Shown here: positions 42,769 to 51,381 of the stretch, piece by piece
Position numbering within the stretch: position 1 is the stretch's first letter
Layout: the number at the start of each line of letters is the position of its first letter
Assembly (NCBI GenBank): GCA_052139675.1
Contig: JBKQWE010000003.1
Coordinates: forward strand, 62,001 to 126,000
Direction: 5' to 3'
DNA from: JBEKCB01 sp052139675
GTDB taxonomy: Bacteria; Planctomycetota; Brocadiia; CAIUPP01
Length of the DNA stretch: 64,000 bases
The notes under the pieces: model-generated
The model's input: only the letters and a program-made list of their open reading frames with translations
Told to the model about the DNA's origin: nothing
The model's database searches: none
Program-made: the position numbers and the translations under genes

Positions 42769-44337
42769 CTACGGCAGTTTATTCAGGACGTACGGCGTCA
42801 TGGCGGCGAAGAAATTCGCCAGGACGCGCGGGCCGCGGTCGAGGTCATTCGGGTCGGCGTCGGTCTCGGCGCGGATCAGGATGTCGGCGGCCCAGGGGTC
42901 TTTGACCCTGCGCAGCGCGACGCCGATCTGGTGTGCCCAGTAACTCGTGCTGAGATGGTCGCCGCCCTTGTAGAAATGCCAGGAGAGGCGCTGGCCCTGG
43001 CTGCGGGAAAGCTGGAGCTCTCGGACGGTCAGCGGCTTCGGCCCGACGTCCACGTCGCGGTCGCTCGCGCCGACGATGGTGTAGCCTTCGCCGGAGAGGC
43101 ACTGCTCGGGCGGGTGCGTGCGCGACGGGGTTTGCTGGGCCAGGACGATGAGGAAGGACACCTGGTCGCCTTTGGAGTTGACGTAGGAGCGGGCCAGGAT
43201 GTTCTGCGTGCCGAGGATTTCGTAGGAGCGCTTATCGAGCGGCTGGTCGGAGCCGGTCCAGTCGCCGACGGACTTCGGGATGCCGTTGAGGATGTCCGAG
43301 GCCGGCGTCACAGGGCGTTGCCAGCCGACGTAGATGGAGAGCGCGGCGACGACGGCCATGGCGCACAGGACGCCGGCGCCGAGCCTCCGCACGTTATACG
43401 GCGGCGGCGCGGCGGGCGGCGGCTTTTCGGACACGGCCGCGGGCGCGGCTTCTTCTTTTCGGGTCCGAAGCGACCGCGGACCCGTCAGCATGAGAGACTC
43501 GACCGCGAACAGGCAGACGAACGCGACGATGAAGAGGACGAAGCCGAACAGGTCGTGGAAGTACCACCTCTCGACCTCGGCGACTCCCCATTGATAGCCG
43601 ACGATCACCATCAGCGTCACGCGCCCGACGTTGGCGAGGAACGAGATCGGGATGGAGAGCAGGAACAGGGCCCACTTCTGCCAGGTCCTGACCGCCGAGA
43701 GGTGGGCGTAGAGGGCGCCGAACGCCATGAGCGCGATCAGATATTTCAGGCCGCTGCACACGTCGTCCACCACCAGCGTCCCATGCGGAATCCGGATATA
43801 GCTGCCTTCGCGCACCGCAACGAGGCCGAAAGCGTCCGCCACGCCCGTGGCGACGCCGGCGGAGATGAGCTTCATCCGGAAGCTGATCGTGTCAATGACC
43901 ATCTCGGGTATCGGCACCATAAAGACGAGGAATGCGATGGGAAAGAGCGTGAGCCGGAAGAACTGCGGTCCCAGAAGTGTCAGGACCAGCCCCGCGATGA
44001 CGCCGAGCAAGGCCAGGCCCGAGAGGAACCCGACCTGCAACAGCGTGGCCGCCAGTTGCGTCAGGAGAGCGGGGACGAGCAGAAACAGCCCGGGCAGGTA
44101 CGCGCGCCTCGGACAGGCGGCCAGGGCTTCGCGCTTCCGCCAGAGAAGGAATCCGACGACGAACGGCACGAGCCAGCCGTGGCTGTAGTAGCCCCCTTCG
44201 TGATTGAAGCGGAGGATCATCCAGCGACCGGTCCACCAGAACATGGCGGCCAGGAGGGCCAGCAGAATGACGCCGGCGATGACCGGGGCGTTCACGCGCG
44301 GCGCGGCCATGCCGCTCTCGTTTGCGGGGCGACTCAA
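42769..44337 (-). CDS. Exosortase fused to EpsI domain
   Basis: About 522 residues. The N-terminal part is an eight-helix exosortase with the expected catalytic set: Cys194 in DDVCSGLKYL, Arg239 in NVGRVTLM and His261 in WYFHDLFGF. The C-terminal part from about residue 335 (IPKSVGDWTG, PPEQCLSGEGY) is an EpsI domain, often a separate protein. Exosortases cleave C-terminal sorting signals and are coupled to exopolysaccharide production. The start is TTG 44337, six bases after GGGAGGA (44345-44351). The next upstream ATG would overlap the preceding gene. No PEP-CTERM substrate is encoded in the window. Confidence 0.9.
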   Translation of the reverse strand: MSRPANESGMAAPRVNAPVIAGVILLALLAAMFWWTGRWMILRFNHEGGYYSHGWLVPFVVGFLLWRKREALAACPRRAYLPGLFLLVPALLTQLAATLLQVGFLSGLALLGVIAGLVLTLLGPQFFRLTLFPIAFLVFMVPIPEMVIDTISFRMKLISAGVATGVADAFGLVAVREGSYIRIPHGTLVVDDVCSGLKYLIALMAFGALYAHLSAVRTWQKWALFLLSIPISFLANVGRVTLMVIVGYQWGVAEVERWYFHDLFGFVLFIVAFVCLFAVESLMLTGPRSLRTRKEEAAPAAVSEKPPPAAPPPYNVRRLGAGVLCAMAVVAALSIYVGWQRPVTPASDILNGIPKSVGDWTGSDQPLDKRSYEILGTQNILARSYVNSKGDQVSFLIVLAQQTPSRTHPPEQCLSGEGYTIVGASDRDVDVGPKPLTVRELQLSRSQGQRLSWHFYKGGDHLSTSYWAHQIGVALRRVKDPWAADILIRAETDADPNDLDRGPRVLANFFAAMTPYVLNKLP

Positions 44338-44359
44338 CCCAAATCCTCCCGAATGGCCT

Positions 44360-45523
44360 TCATCGTGCACAGGGCGGCGGGCCGATTTCCAAGTCGCGGT
44401 ACTCGCCCGGATGTCCCGCCAGGCCGCGCTCGGCCGCGCGGATCGCGTTGTACATTTCCCGCGCCGTCACGTAATGAAGCCGATAACGGCGGCCGTCATT
44501 GTAATGCTCGCACAAGCGAGTATGCAAATCCGTCATCGGCCCGCCGAAGAAGAACTCCAGGTTCCGCTCGATGCAGCCGTGCGTGTAGAGTTTGACGAAG
44601 AGCCAGTCGGGCCGGCCGGCGACGCAGACGCGCGCGCGAAGCCATGCGCCGATGCGCGCCGCCGGAACGGGCGCGCGGCCGTCGAGGTTCCCGTTTTCCA
44701 CGCGGGGCAAGATGCTGCCGGAGCGGCGAAGGATGACCAGCGGCCCCTGGACGATCAGGAGGTCGCCGGCGGGCGCGCCGCCGGAGCGGACCTCCTCGCC
44801 GTCGTCGTGCGAGCGCGGGCGGTCCGGGTCGCCCTTCGCGTAATAGATCGAGTTGACGCGCCGGGTCTGCGCCGGCGAAGGGGCCGATGGCAGCGTGAAG
44901 TCGGCGTAGCAGCCGCACTCGGCCAGAACGCGCAATTCGTCGTTCACGCCGCACCACCGTCCGTCGGGCAGGGAGTTGTCCAGCGCCCAGTTGCCGTGGA
45001 CGAAGCCGAACCTCGGCCGGCCGTCCTGCGCGGCGCCGAGATGGCCGTGGCTGCGGAGCTGCTCCACGAACTTGAGGAGCGCGCCGCGCAGCCCGGCGGA
45101 GGTGTCGCGGTCGTGATGCAGGTGCACCTCGACCTCGCCGTGGCCGGCGCGGACGAGTTCGCCGAGGCGCTCGACGTGCCCGGCGTCGTATTGCTCCGCC
45201 GGATAGAAGAACGTGTGCCGCGGCGAGCGGCCGTCGGCGTCCTTGAAATGCGAGAAGGTCTTCGGATACCGCTCCAGCCATTGCGCGACCCGCGCGCGCT
45301 CCGTCGCGGCGCCCGGGTTGCCCACGGCCGGCTCATAGTGGTCGGCAATGCAGAAGAGAATGTGCGTCGGCCCCGCCGCGGACGAGGAACGCGCCTCTCG
45401 CTTGCCCGCCCAGTTCCCGCGAATGTATCCGGGCAGCCAGATGAAGACGTTCGCCTTGCGGCATTTGTAGAAAATCCACAGGCCGAAAGCTGCGAGGGGG
45501 ATCAGCGCGAGGAAAGGCGTCAT
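44360..45523 (-). CDS. Membrane-anchored NodB-like deacetylase candidate in the exopolysaccharide operon
   Basis: About 387 residues. One N-terminal membrane helix (2-19), then a soluble domain with HILFCIADHYEPAVGNPG (Asp61-His62), HTFFYPAEQYD, VHLHHD (134-138) and FVHGNWALDN (His176). This Asp/His pattern resembles the polysaccharide-deacetylase fold, suggesting modification of the exported glycan. It is recognised only by motif pattern. ATG 45523 overlaps the glycosyltransferase stop (ATGA). Confidence 0.65.
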   Translation of the reverse strand: MTPFLALIPLAAFGLWIFYKCRKANVFIWLPGYIRGNWAGKREARSSSAAGPTHILFCIADHYEPAVGNPGAATERARVAQWLERYPKTFSHFKDADGRSPRHTFFYPAEQYDAGHVERLGELVRAGHGEVEVHLHHDRDTSAGLRGALLKFVEQLRSHGHLGAAQDGRPRFGFVHGNWALDNSLPDGRWCGVNDELRVLAECGCYADFTLPSAPSPAQTRRVNSIYYAKGDPDRPRSHDDGEEVRSGGAPAGDLLIVQGPLVILRRSGSILPRVENGNLDGRAPVPAARIGAWLRARVCVAGRPDWLFVKLYTHGCIERNLEFFFGGPMTDLHTRLCEHYNDGRRYRLHYVTAREMYNAIRAAERGLAGHPGEYRDLEIGPPPCAR

Positions 45524-46725
45524 GGTCTTTGCGCGCTCCCGGCGGCCTCGCGGGAGGTGCGTTCCCACGCGGCGCGCTGCCGGCCGAGCATGCCGCGCGC
45601 CAGGCCGAGCGCCAGGGCCAGGTTGATGGCGACGAAGTAGTGCGCGATCCGCAGCGGTCCGGCCGGCAGACGCATCCGGCGCAGAGCGTAACCGGCGGCC
45701 GCGGCGGCATAGAAGGCCAACTGGAGCGCGAAGATCACCCGCCAGAACGCCGTTCCGAGCAGGCACGCGTTTGCCGCAAATCCGGCGACCAGCAGGAACG
45801 GGGCGAACCAGCGCAGGACCTTGTGCGACCAGAACGCGAGCGAGACGAATCCCTTCCACGGCAGCAGCAGGTCGCGGCAATACCAGAGCGCCTGCCAGTT
45901 GCCGGCGCCGATGCGCACGCGGCGCCGGAACTCGTCCTCGACGCCGGCCGGGGCGGTCTCCAGCGCCACCGCTTCCGGATCGTAGAGGACGCGGAAGCCG
46001 CGCGAGCGGACTTTCATCGGGATGATGAAGTCTTCGGTGATCAGCCGGGCGGTCATCGCCGGGAAGAGCTCGCGGCGCATCGCGTAGATCGCGCCGTTCG
46101 CCCCGAGGACCGAATCGAGCCGGCTTTCGAGGATCTTCAGGACCAGTTCGTACCGCCAGTAGGCGCCCTCGTCGGCGGAGGCGCCGTCCGGATGGACCAG
46201 GCGCAGCTCGCCGCAGACGGCGCCGACCTTCGGGTCCTCGAAGTGGCGCACGAGGCTGCGGACGGAGTCGGGCTCCAGCAGCGTGTTCGCGTCGCTGAAG
46301 ACGAGGAGGTCGCCGCGCGCCTGCGCGACGCAGTCGCGGACGACCGCGAGCTTGCCGCGGCGCTCGTCGAAGCGCAGCAACCGGACGCCCTGGCCCTCGA
46401 ACCGGCGGACGATCGCGTCGGTTCCGTCGCTGGAGCCATCAGAGCCGACGAGGATCTCCAGGCACTCGCGCGGATAGTCCACCGCGAGGCAGTTCCGCAG
46501 CGTGCGCTCGATTACTTTCTCTTCGTTGTACGCGGCGAGGAGGAGGCTCGCGCGCGGCAACCGCTCGCTGCGGCGCCGGCGTTCGGCGCGGGAGACCAGG
46601 TAATACGCGTCGCGCCCCATCTGGACGACGGAGGCGAGCAGAAAGAGCAGGAGCGGATAGCCGAGGTAGGAATAGAGCGGCAGGCCGATCCCGAGAACCG
46701 CGATCCCCAAGGCCGCGTGACTCAT
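45520..46725 (-). CDS. Family 2 glycosyltransferase, membrane-bound
   Basis: A 401-residue protein. N-terminal helix (7-34), GT-A catalytic domain with LLLAAYNEEKVIERTLRNCL, SDGSSDGTD, VFSDANTLL (DxD-like) and ITEDF, then about three C-terminal membrane helices. Typical of processive exopolysaccharide glycosyltransferases. It probably adds sugars at the inner membrane for the polymer exported by this locus. Its ATG overlaps the stop of the kinase gene by one base (TAATG). Confidence 0.9.
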   Translation of the reverse strand: MSHAALGIAVLGIGLPLYSYLGYPLLLFLLASVVQMGRDAYYLVSRAERRRRSERLPRASLLLAAYNEEKVIERTLRNCLAVDYPRECLEILVGSDGSSDGTDAIVRRFEGQGVRLLRFDERRGKLAVVRDCVAQARGDLLVFSDANTLLEPDSVRSLVRHFEDPKVGAVCGELRLVHPDGASADEGAYWRYELVLKILESRLDSVLGANGAIYAMRRELFPAMTARLITEDFIIPMKVRSRGFRVLYDPEAVALETAPAGVEDEFRRRVRIGAGNWQALWYCRDLLLPWKGFVSLAFWSHKVLRWFAPFLLVAGFAANACLLGTAFWRVIFALQLAFYAAAAAGYALRRMRLPAGPLRIAHYFVAINLALALGLARGMLGRQRAAWERTSREAAGSAQRP

Positions 46726-47696
46726 TACTCGGTCTCGCTGCGGTTCACCTGTTTCACGGCGACGGTCTTCGCCTGCGGCACGACGGCATCCTTGGCGCGC
46801 GGCTCGCGGCCGTACCGGTAGTAGTGCGCCGGCGTCGTGCCCAGGTACTTGTAGATCCAGTCAGGGACGTGATGTTTATGGTGCGTCAGCACACATCCGA
46901 TCAACGTCGCCCCCGCCTTCTCCAAGTCGTGGGCGGTGCGTTTGATAACCTCGCGCGGGGTCTTCTCCAGACGAGCGACGAGGATGACGCCGTCGCTGTG
47001 TTTCGCGAAGGTGGCGGCCGGGCTGCCGGCAAGGACCGGCGGCGTGTCAATGATCACGTACGCGTAATGCTTCCGCAGGAGCGCCAGCAACTCCTCGCAG
47101 TGCCGGTTCAAGGGGCCTTCGAACGCCGTCTCGGGGCCGATTCCGAAAGAAGGCAGAATGTCCACGTTGGGCATAGCGGTCTCGTAAACGCGGTCATCGA
47201 GCTTGAGTCCGTCGTCTTGGAGGACAGCGCGCAGGCCGGCCTGGACGTCGCGGACGTTCATCGTCAGATGGAGCGACGGCTGGAGGATATCTCCGTCCAC
47301 AATGATGACGCGTCCGGATTCGACCTCGCCGAGGGCTGTGGCCAGGTTCGCGCAGACGGTGGTCTTGCCTTCTCCCCGGTCGGCGGAGGTCACCGTGATG
47401 ACGCGCTTCTCCGCGCCGTTGTTGAGGGCGACGATGTTCGCGCGCAGACTGCGCATCTGCGAGGCGAATTGCCCGATGCGGTCGTGGAACAGCATCACCG
47501 ACGGCATCGGCGGGCCCCAGTGGTCCGTGACCCGCTGGAACGCGGGGGCGCGGGCGGCGGCCTGCGCCGCCGGCGACTCGACGACCAGCGAACGAGTCGG
47601 CGTCGGCGCCGAAACCGGCGCAGCGGGATGCGGGACCGGGCTGACCGCGCCCGCCGACTTGGCTATCGCGCGCGAAAATTTGCCTTCTTCAGTCAT
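46725..47696 (-). CDS. BY-kinase-type tyrosine autokinase (CpsD/CapB-like)
   Basis: A 323-residue P-loop protein. Walker A SADRGEGKTT (104-113), Walker A' IIVDGD (131-136), Walker B VIIDTPP (214-220), and a tyrosine cluster near the C-terminus (Tyr282, Tyr284, Tyr292, Tyr293, Tyr295). This is the stand-alone cytoplasmic kinase that partners a Wzz-type membrane protein to control polymer length; the Wzz-type gene is 38 bases upstream. The proline-rich N-terminus of about 60 residues is a linker. Confidence 0.9.
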   Translation of the reverse strand: MTEEGKFSRAIAKSAGAVSPVPHPAAPVSAPTPTRSLVVESPAAQAAARAPAFQRVTDHWGPPMPSVMLFHDRIGQFASQMRSLRANIVALNNGAEKRVITVTSADRGEGKTTVCANLATALGEVESGRVIIVDGDILQPSLHLTMNVRDVQAGLRAVLQDDGLKLDDRVYETAMPNVDILPSFGIGPETAFEGPLNRHCEELLALLRKHYAYVIIDTPPVLAGSPAATFAKHSDGVILVARLEKTPREVIKRTAHDLEKAGATLIGCVLTHHKHHVPDWIYKYLGTTPAHYYRYGREPRAKDAVVPQAKTVAVKQVNRSETE

Positions 47697-47734
47697 GCGG
47701 CGGAGACCTCCTGTTCGAGGTTGCGGAGTCGGTT

Positions 47735-49318
47735 CTAATGCGTCAACTGTCTGACGTAGACGAACGCTTCGCCCAGTTTGCCCGGCATGAATCCCTCGAC
47801 CAGCGTTGCGCTCACCACGGCTGCCAGGAGCAGCCCGGCGGCGATACGGAAAATCAGCCGTCTTCGCGCCCTTGCGGCATCGTGCACCGCGGGCGCCGAG
47901 ATTTCCGTCAGCGTCGCGAGGACGGGCACATCCGGCAGCACCTCGGCAACGTCATCCAGCCCGCGCAGAGAATGGTCCACGAATTCAAGGAGGAACGTCA
48001 GGACAAAGCCGGCGGCCGCAGCGCCTCCGACACAGGCGAAGGCATACATCCAGCGGTAGCCATGAAAGGGCTCCGCCGGCTCCAGCGCGCGGGCGATGAT
48101 CTCCACCTGCGTGCCGTTCGGCTCGCTCTGCACCCGGCTTTTGTTCTGCTGATTCAGCAGGCTCTTATGAAACTCCTCATAGGCGGCCTGGGCTTCATCG
48201 TGCTGCCGCTGAATGTCGGCGTACTGCTTCTCCTCGTCCACCACCTTGCGGATCGAGGCCTCGTTCGCCATGATCTGCGCCTGGGTCTCGCGAAGCGAGG
48301 CCTCGTCGGCCTTGACCTCCTGTTCGGCGATCATGCGGGCCTCGAGGAGTTTCTGGTACAGCGGGTTGATCGTCTCGTGAATGCTGCCGGGCACGCGCTC
48401 GGGGGTGTCCTTCAGTTGGGCCTCGAGCGTGGCGATCTCTTCGCGGAGGGCCTTGACCATAGGGTGGTCCTCGGTGTAACTGACCATCATTTCGGTGAGG
48501 CGCTTCTGGCGCGCCATGAGCTGGTTGTTCAGGTCCTCCCGCGCGGGGTTGTCCATGGTCTGGACGTCGCTCTTGATCGTCTTCTCCACTTCCTTGATCT
48601 GCCGGTCTATTTCGGTAAGGCGGTTTTGACCGGCGCTCAGCAGAAGCAGATGTTCGCCCTCCGTGGTGCGCAGCGTCTGGAGCGAACTCAGAATGCCCCG
48701 TTTCACCTCGGGCAGTTCGGTCCAATGCTCGCGGGTATATTTATCGAGCTCGATATTCATTTTCCGGACGATGGCGAGATTGTCATCGCACTGCGCCTTG
48801 AAGTAATCAATGGCCTGCAGGGTGTCGTCGCGGGAGTTCCGCTGGCTCTCCTCGACGTAGTTGTCGGCGATCGCGTTGGCGATCTTTTGCGAGTTGCCCG
48901 CGTCTCGGTCCATCACGGCGATTTCGATCAGGTCCACGCCGCGCCCTTGCGCCGCCGTTTTGATCGTGATGGAAGTCTTGAGTTTCTCGTATTCATCCTG
49001 CCAGTCGGCCGAGGTCTTGAGGTCCACGTCGAGCTTCAGTTGTTTGATCACGCGGTCGAGGTTGGTCCAGGTGAGGATCTCGGCGCGCATGGTCTCGACG
49101 GGGACAGGGCCGTTGTCGCGGAGCATCAGGCTCCCGGCGGCGGCGTTGGTGAGGGCCAGGTCTTTTCTTTTCACCAGCGCGGTCGCGCGGTATCTTTCGG
49201 GGACGACCTTCCATATCGGGAGGATCAAGAACACGCTGCAGAGGATCGGCGCTATGATCGCATACTTCCGGCGGAAGAGCAGCCGCAGGTAATCTCGCAT
49301 AGTCACGGGAGCGTTCAC
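47735..49318 (-). CDS. Wzz/GumC-type polysaccharide chain-length determinant
   Basis: About 527 residues. Two terminal membrane helices (YAIIAPILCSVFLILPIW near the start; two further hydrophobic stretches in the last 120 residues) flank a long periplasmic coiled coil with QKIANAIADNYVEESQRNSR and similar GNVR-type features. It controls polymer length with the autokinase. The start GTG 49318 was chosen because GGAGGTGA lies five to six bases before it. GTG 49327 directly abuts GGAG and is less likely. Confidence 0.88.
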   Translation of the reverse strand: MNAPVTMRDYLRLLFRRKYAIIAPILCSVFLILPIWKVVPERYRATALVKRKDLALTNAAAGSLMLRDNGPVPVETMRAEILTWTNLDRVIKQLKLDVDLKTSADWQDEYEKLKTSITIKTAAQGRGVDLIEIAVMDRDAGNSQKIANAIADNYVEESQRNSRDDTLQAIDYFKAQCDDNLAIVRKMNIELDKYTREHWTELPEVKRGILSSLQTLRTTEGEHLLLLSAGQNRLTEIDRQIKEVEKTIKSDVQTMDNPAREDLNNQLMARQKRLTEMMVSYTEDHPMVKALREEIATLEAQLKDTPERVPGSIHETINPLYQKLLEARMIAEQEVKADEASLRETQAQIMANEASIRKVVDEEKQYADIQRQHDEAQAAYEEFHKSLLNQQNKSRVQSEPNGTQVEIIARALEPAEPFHGYRWMYAFACVGGAAAAGFVLTFLLEFVDHSLRGLDDVAEVLPDVPVLATLTEISAPAVHDAARARRRLIFRIAAGLLLAAVVSATLVEGFMPGKLGEAFVYVRQLTH

Positions 49319-49343
49319 GTCTTTCACCTCCAGGAAACGGTTA

Positions 49344-50198
49344 TCAATGCACGCGCTCGCCGGCGCTGCGCATCGGGGCCGGCGCGTCCATGTAGTAGCC
49401 TTCGATCTCGGACAGGACGCGCTTCACGGTATCCAGCCGCACGACCTTGTCGTCGCCGATGTAAGCCTGCAGGAGCGCCTGGTCGCAGATGACGTTCACC
49501 ATGCGAGGGATTCCGCCGGCGGCCTTGAAGATTTCCTCCTGGGCCTCCGCCTCGAACAGCGCGCCGTTCGAATGGCCGGCCACGGCCAGGCGGTGCGCGA
49601 TGTACGCGCCGACGTCCGCCGCCGAGAGCGCCCCGAGATGGAACTTGACGGTGATGCGCTGGTTCAACTGCCGCAGCTCCGGCGTCGCGATCAGCCGGCG
49701 CAGTTCCGGCTGGCCGATCAGGACGATCTGGAGCAGCTTCACGGAGCTGGTCTCCAGATTCCCCAGCAGCCGCACTTCCTCGAGTACGTTCCTGGAGAGG
49801 TTCTGGGCCTCGTCCACGATGAGGACCACGTTGCGCCCTTCCTCCTGGCGCTGAAGCAGGAAGCCCTTGATCGCCTGGATCAGCTCGATCTTGGACCGCC
49901 TTGCCCCCTGGATGTTGAACTCCTCGCAGGTCGCCTGAAAGAACTGCTTGGGCGACAGGGAACTATGGACGATCATGGCCGTATCCACCCGGTCGCCGAG
50001 TTTCTCGAGCGCCGCGCGGCAGAGCATGCTCTTGCCGGCGCCGACTTCGCCGGTGATCAGCGCGAAGCCTTTGCGCTGCTCGACCGCATAGATCAGGCAG
50101 GCCAGCGCCTCGCGGTGCTTCGCGCTCGGATAATAAAAGCGCGGATCCGGCGTGGTGCTGAACGGGAACATCGTCAGGCCGAAATGTTCAAGATACAC
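49344..50198 (-). CDS. ExeA-like AAA ATPase of exosortase loci
   Basis: About 284 residues. It begins YLEHFGLTMFPFSTTPDPRF, the standard opening of the ATPase family found in exosortase-A polysaccharide loci and in ExeA/GspA. Walker A is GEVGAGKS, Walker B VVLIVDEAQN, and IVLIGQPELRR is the sensor strand. GTG 50198 was chosen since it gives the family's normal N-terminus and follows AGGAG. GTG 50249 would add 17 residues and overlap the exporter gene. Its exact role in polymer export is not established. Confidence 0.88.
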   Translation of the reverse strand: MYLEHFGLTMFPFSTTPDPRFYYPSAKHREALACLIYAVEQRKGFALITGEVGAGKSMLCRAALEKLGDRVDTAMIVHSSLSPKQFFQATCEEFNIQGARRSKIELIQAIKGFLLQRQEEGRNVVLIVDEAQNLSRNVLEEVRLLGNLETSSVKLLQIVLIGQPELRRLIATPELRQLNQRITVKFHLGALSAADVGAYIAHRLAVAGHSNGALFEAEAQEEIFKAAGGIPRMVNVICDQALLQAYIGDDKVVRLDTVKRVLSEIEGYYMDAPAPMRSAGERVH

Positions 50199-50235
50199 AG
50201 CTTCGTCGGCTCCTATGAACGCCAGCGCCCTGCCG

Positions 50236-51030
50236 CTAGTAACCGACACCGTTGCCGGTGGCCGAGCCGGGATATCCGGTGAAGTTCGTCCCGATGGACC
50301 TCGTCGCTCCGACCGTGCCGGCCGTGTTCAGGATACTCGAGAACGGGAAGAGCAGATCGCCGATCTGGTATCCGATCCAGGCGAGCCACGTCGGCGGCAC
50401 GCGGATCACGTCGCCCTCGGCGAGCGACACGTCCTGCCGCACGTCCCCTTCAAGCATAATCTTGCGGAAGTTGACCGAGGTGATCTCCGGGTTGTCCGGA
50501 TCGCCGCGGATGACTTTGCAGCGCCAATACGCGGCGCGCTCCGTCACGCCGCCCACCTCGCCGATCACGTCGGAGAACGTCTGGTGCCCGCGGTACGGAA
50601 CCCAGCCTTGCCGGCCCGACTCGCCATAGATGAAGATGTGCTTGCTGTTGTAGCCGGTGACGGTGACGAGGATCTTCGGCTCCTTGTAATACTTCGAGTA
50701 GAGGTCCTCGAGCTTCTCGCGGATCTGGATCGTGGTCAGCCCGCCCACCTGCACGTCTTCAAGGTACGGCAGCGTCACGACGCCGTCCTGCCGCAGCACC
50801 TCCATCCTCGGCTCTTCGGGCGGCGGCACCGGGCTCATGAACTCGATCTTGATCTCGTCGGGCGGGTCCACGATATACGTGGCGTCGGGCGGCTTTTTCT
50901 TGAGCGCATCCCACGACACGACCCGCTGCGAGATTTCCATGGCTTCTTTGCCGCTGCATCCGGTCAGCAGGCAAAACGAGATGACGCCGAGCAACGACGC
51001 CAGAAAACTCCGACTGGAGAGGCTGGACAT
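50236..51030 (-). CDS. Wza-type polysaccharide export lipoprotein
   Basis: About 264 residues. Lipobox LLTGC (acylated Cys25), Poly_export/SLBB domains: YIVDPPDEIKIEFMSPVPPP, RQDGVVTLPYLEDVQVGGLT, VTVTGYNSKHIFIYGESGRQ, and LAEGDVIRVPPTWLAWIG. It forms the outer-membrane exit pore for the exopolysaccharide. ATG 51030 follows CGAGGAGCAAAAG. It is the first gene of the operon and lies about 60 bases downstream of the predicted sigma-54 start site. Confidence 0.9.
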   Translation of the reverse strand: MSSLSSRSFLASLLGVISFCLLTGCSGKEAMEISQRVVSWDALKKKPPDATYIVDPPDEIKIEFMSPVPPPEEPRMEVLRQDGVVTLPYLEDVQVGGLTTIQIREKLEDLYSKYYKEPKILVTVTGYNSKHIFIYGESGRQGWVPYRGHQTFSDVIGEVGGVTERAAYWRCKVIRGDPDNPEITSVNFRKIMLEGDVRQDVSLAEGDVIRVPPTWLAWIGYQIGDLLFPFSSILNTAGTVGATRSIGTNFTGYPGSATGNGVGY

Positions 51031-51381
51031 CTTTTGCTCCTCGCGATAAGGGAAAGCGCAAAAGTGCGGCTGCCCGATTAGGAGAATCTCTTTTGATCCC
51101 GCAAACAGCATGCCATAGCCGCCAGCATCTGCCGAATTTCTAAGTAGTGTTGCTATCGTATGTTACGGTATGGCGCATTCAGGCTGCCGCAGCAGGATTC
51201 TACGAAATGCAACATACCAGTGTCCGAAAAAAGCAACACGACATTCAGCAATGCTCTACGGCAATCTCCCGTGTCGCCCCACGGCGGGCAATTTCCCGGC
51301 TTCGTAATGCGGGTGTGCCGCCCGCTGCCCTGCAGCTTCGCACCTACCAGCATAGCGTGCGGCGTCGCAATTTTCAATGGT
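51031..51381. other. 351-base gap upstream of the exopolysaccharide operon
   Basis: This stretch carries the sigma-54-type promoter at 51102-51116 on the minus strand. The upstream part, to 51381, would hold activator sites; no clear inverted repeat stands out. A stretch CGTATGTTACGGTAT at 51147-51161 shares 11 bases with the metal-operon box but has no dyad symmetry. No small gene is supported. Confidence 0.5.
51102..51116 (-). promoter_or_regulatory. Sigma-54-type promoter of the exopolysaccharide/exosortase operon
   Basis: On the minus strand the sequence reads TGGCATG, four bases, TTGC. The -24 GG and -12 GC are separated by ten bases, the strict spacing of sigma-54 promoters, and nearly match the consensus TGGCACG-N4-TTGCW. 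It points at the Wza-type gene. Exosortase-A loci in other bacteria are commonly driven by PrsK/PrsR and sigma-54; those regulators are not in this window. Confidence 0.7.

Noticed and set aside
42031..44595. An 854-codon plus-strand frame over the exosortase gene
   Set aside because: Composition is Arg/Glu/Val-rich without domains. The opposite strand has the complete exosortase catalytic set.
51147..51161. CGTATGTTACGGTAT as a third metal operator
   Set aside because: It shares 11 bases with the box at 3454 but lacks a second half-site and is not placed at a recognised promoter.
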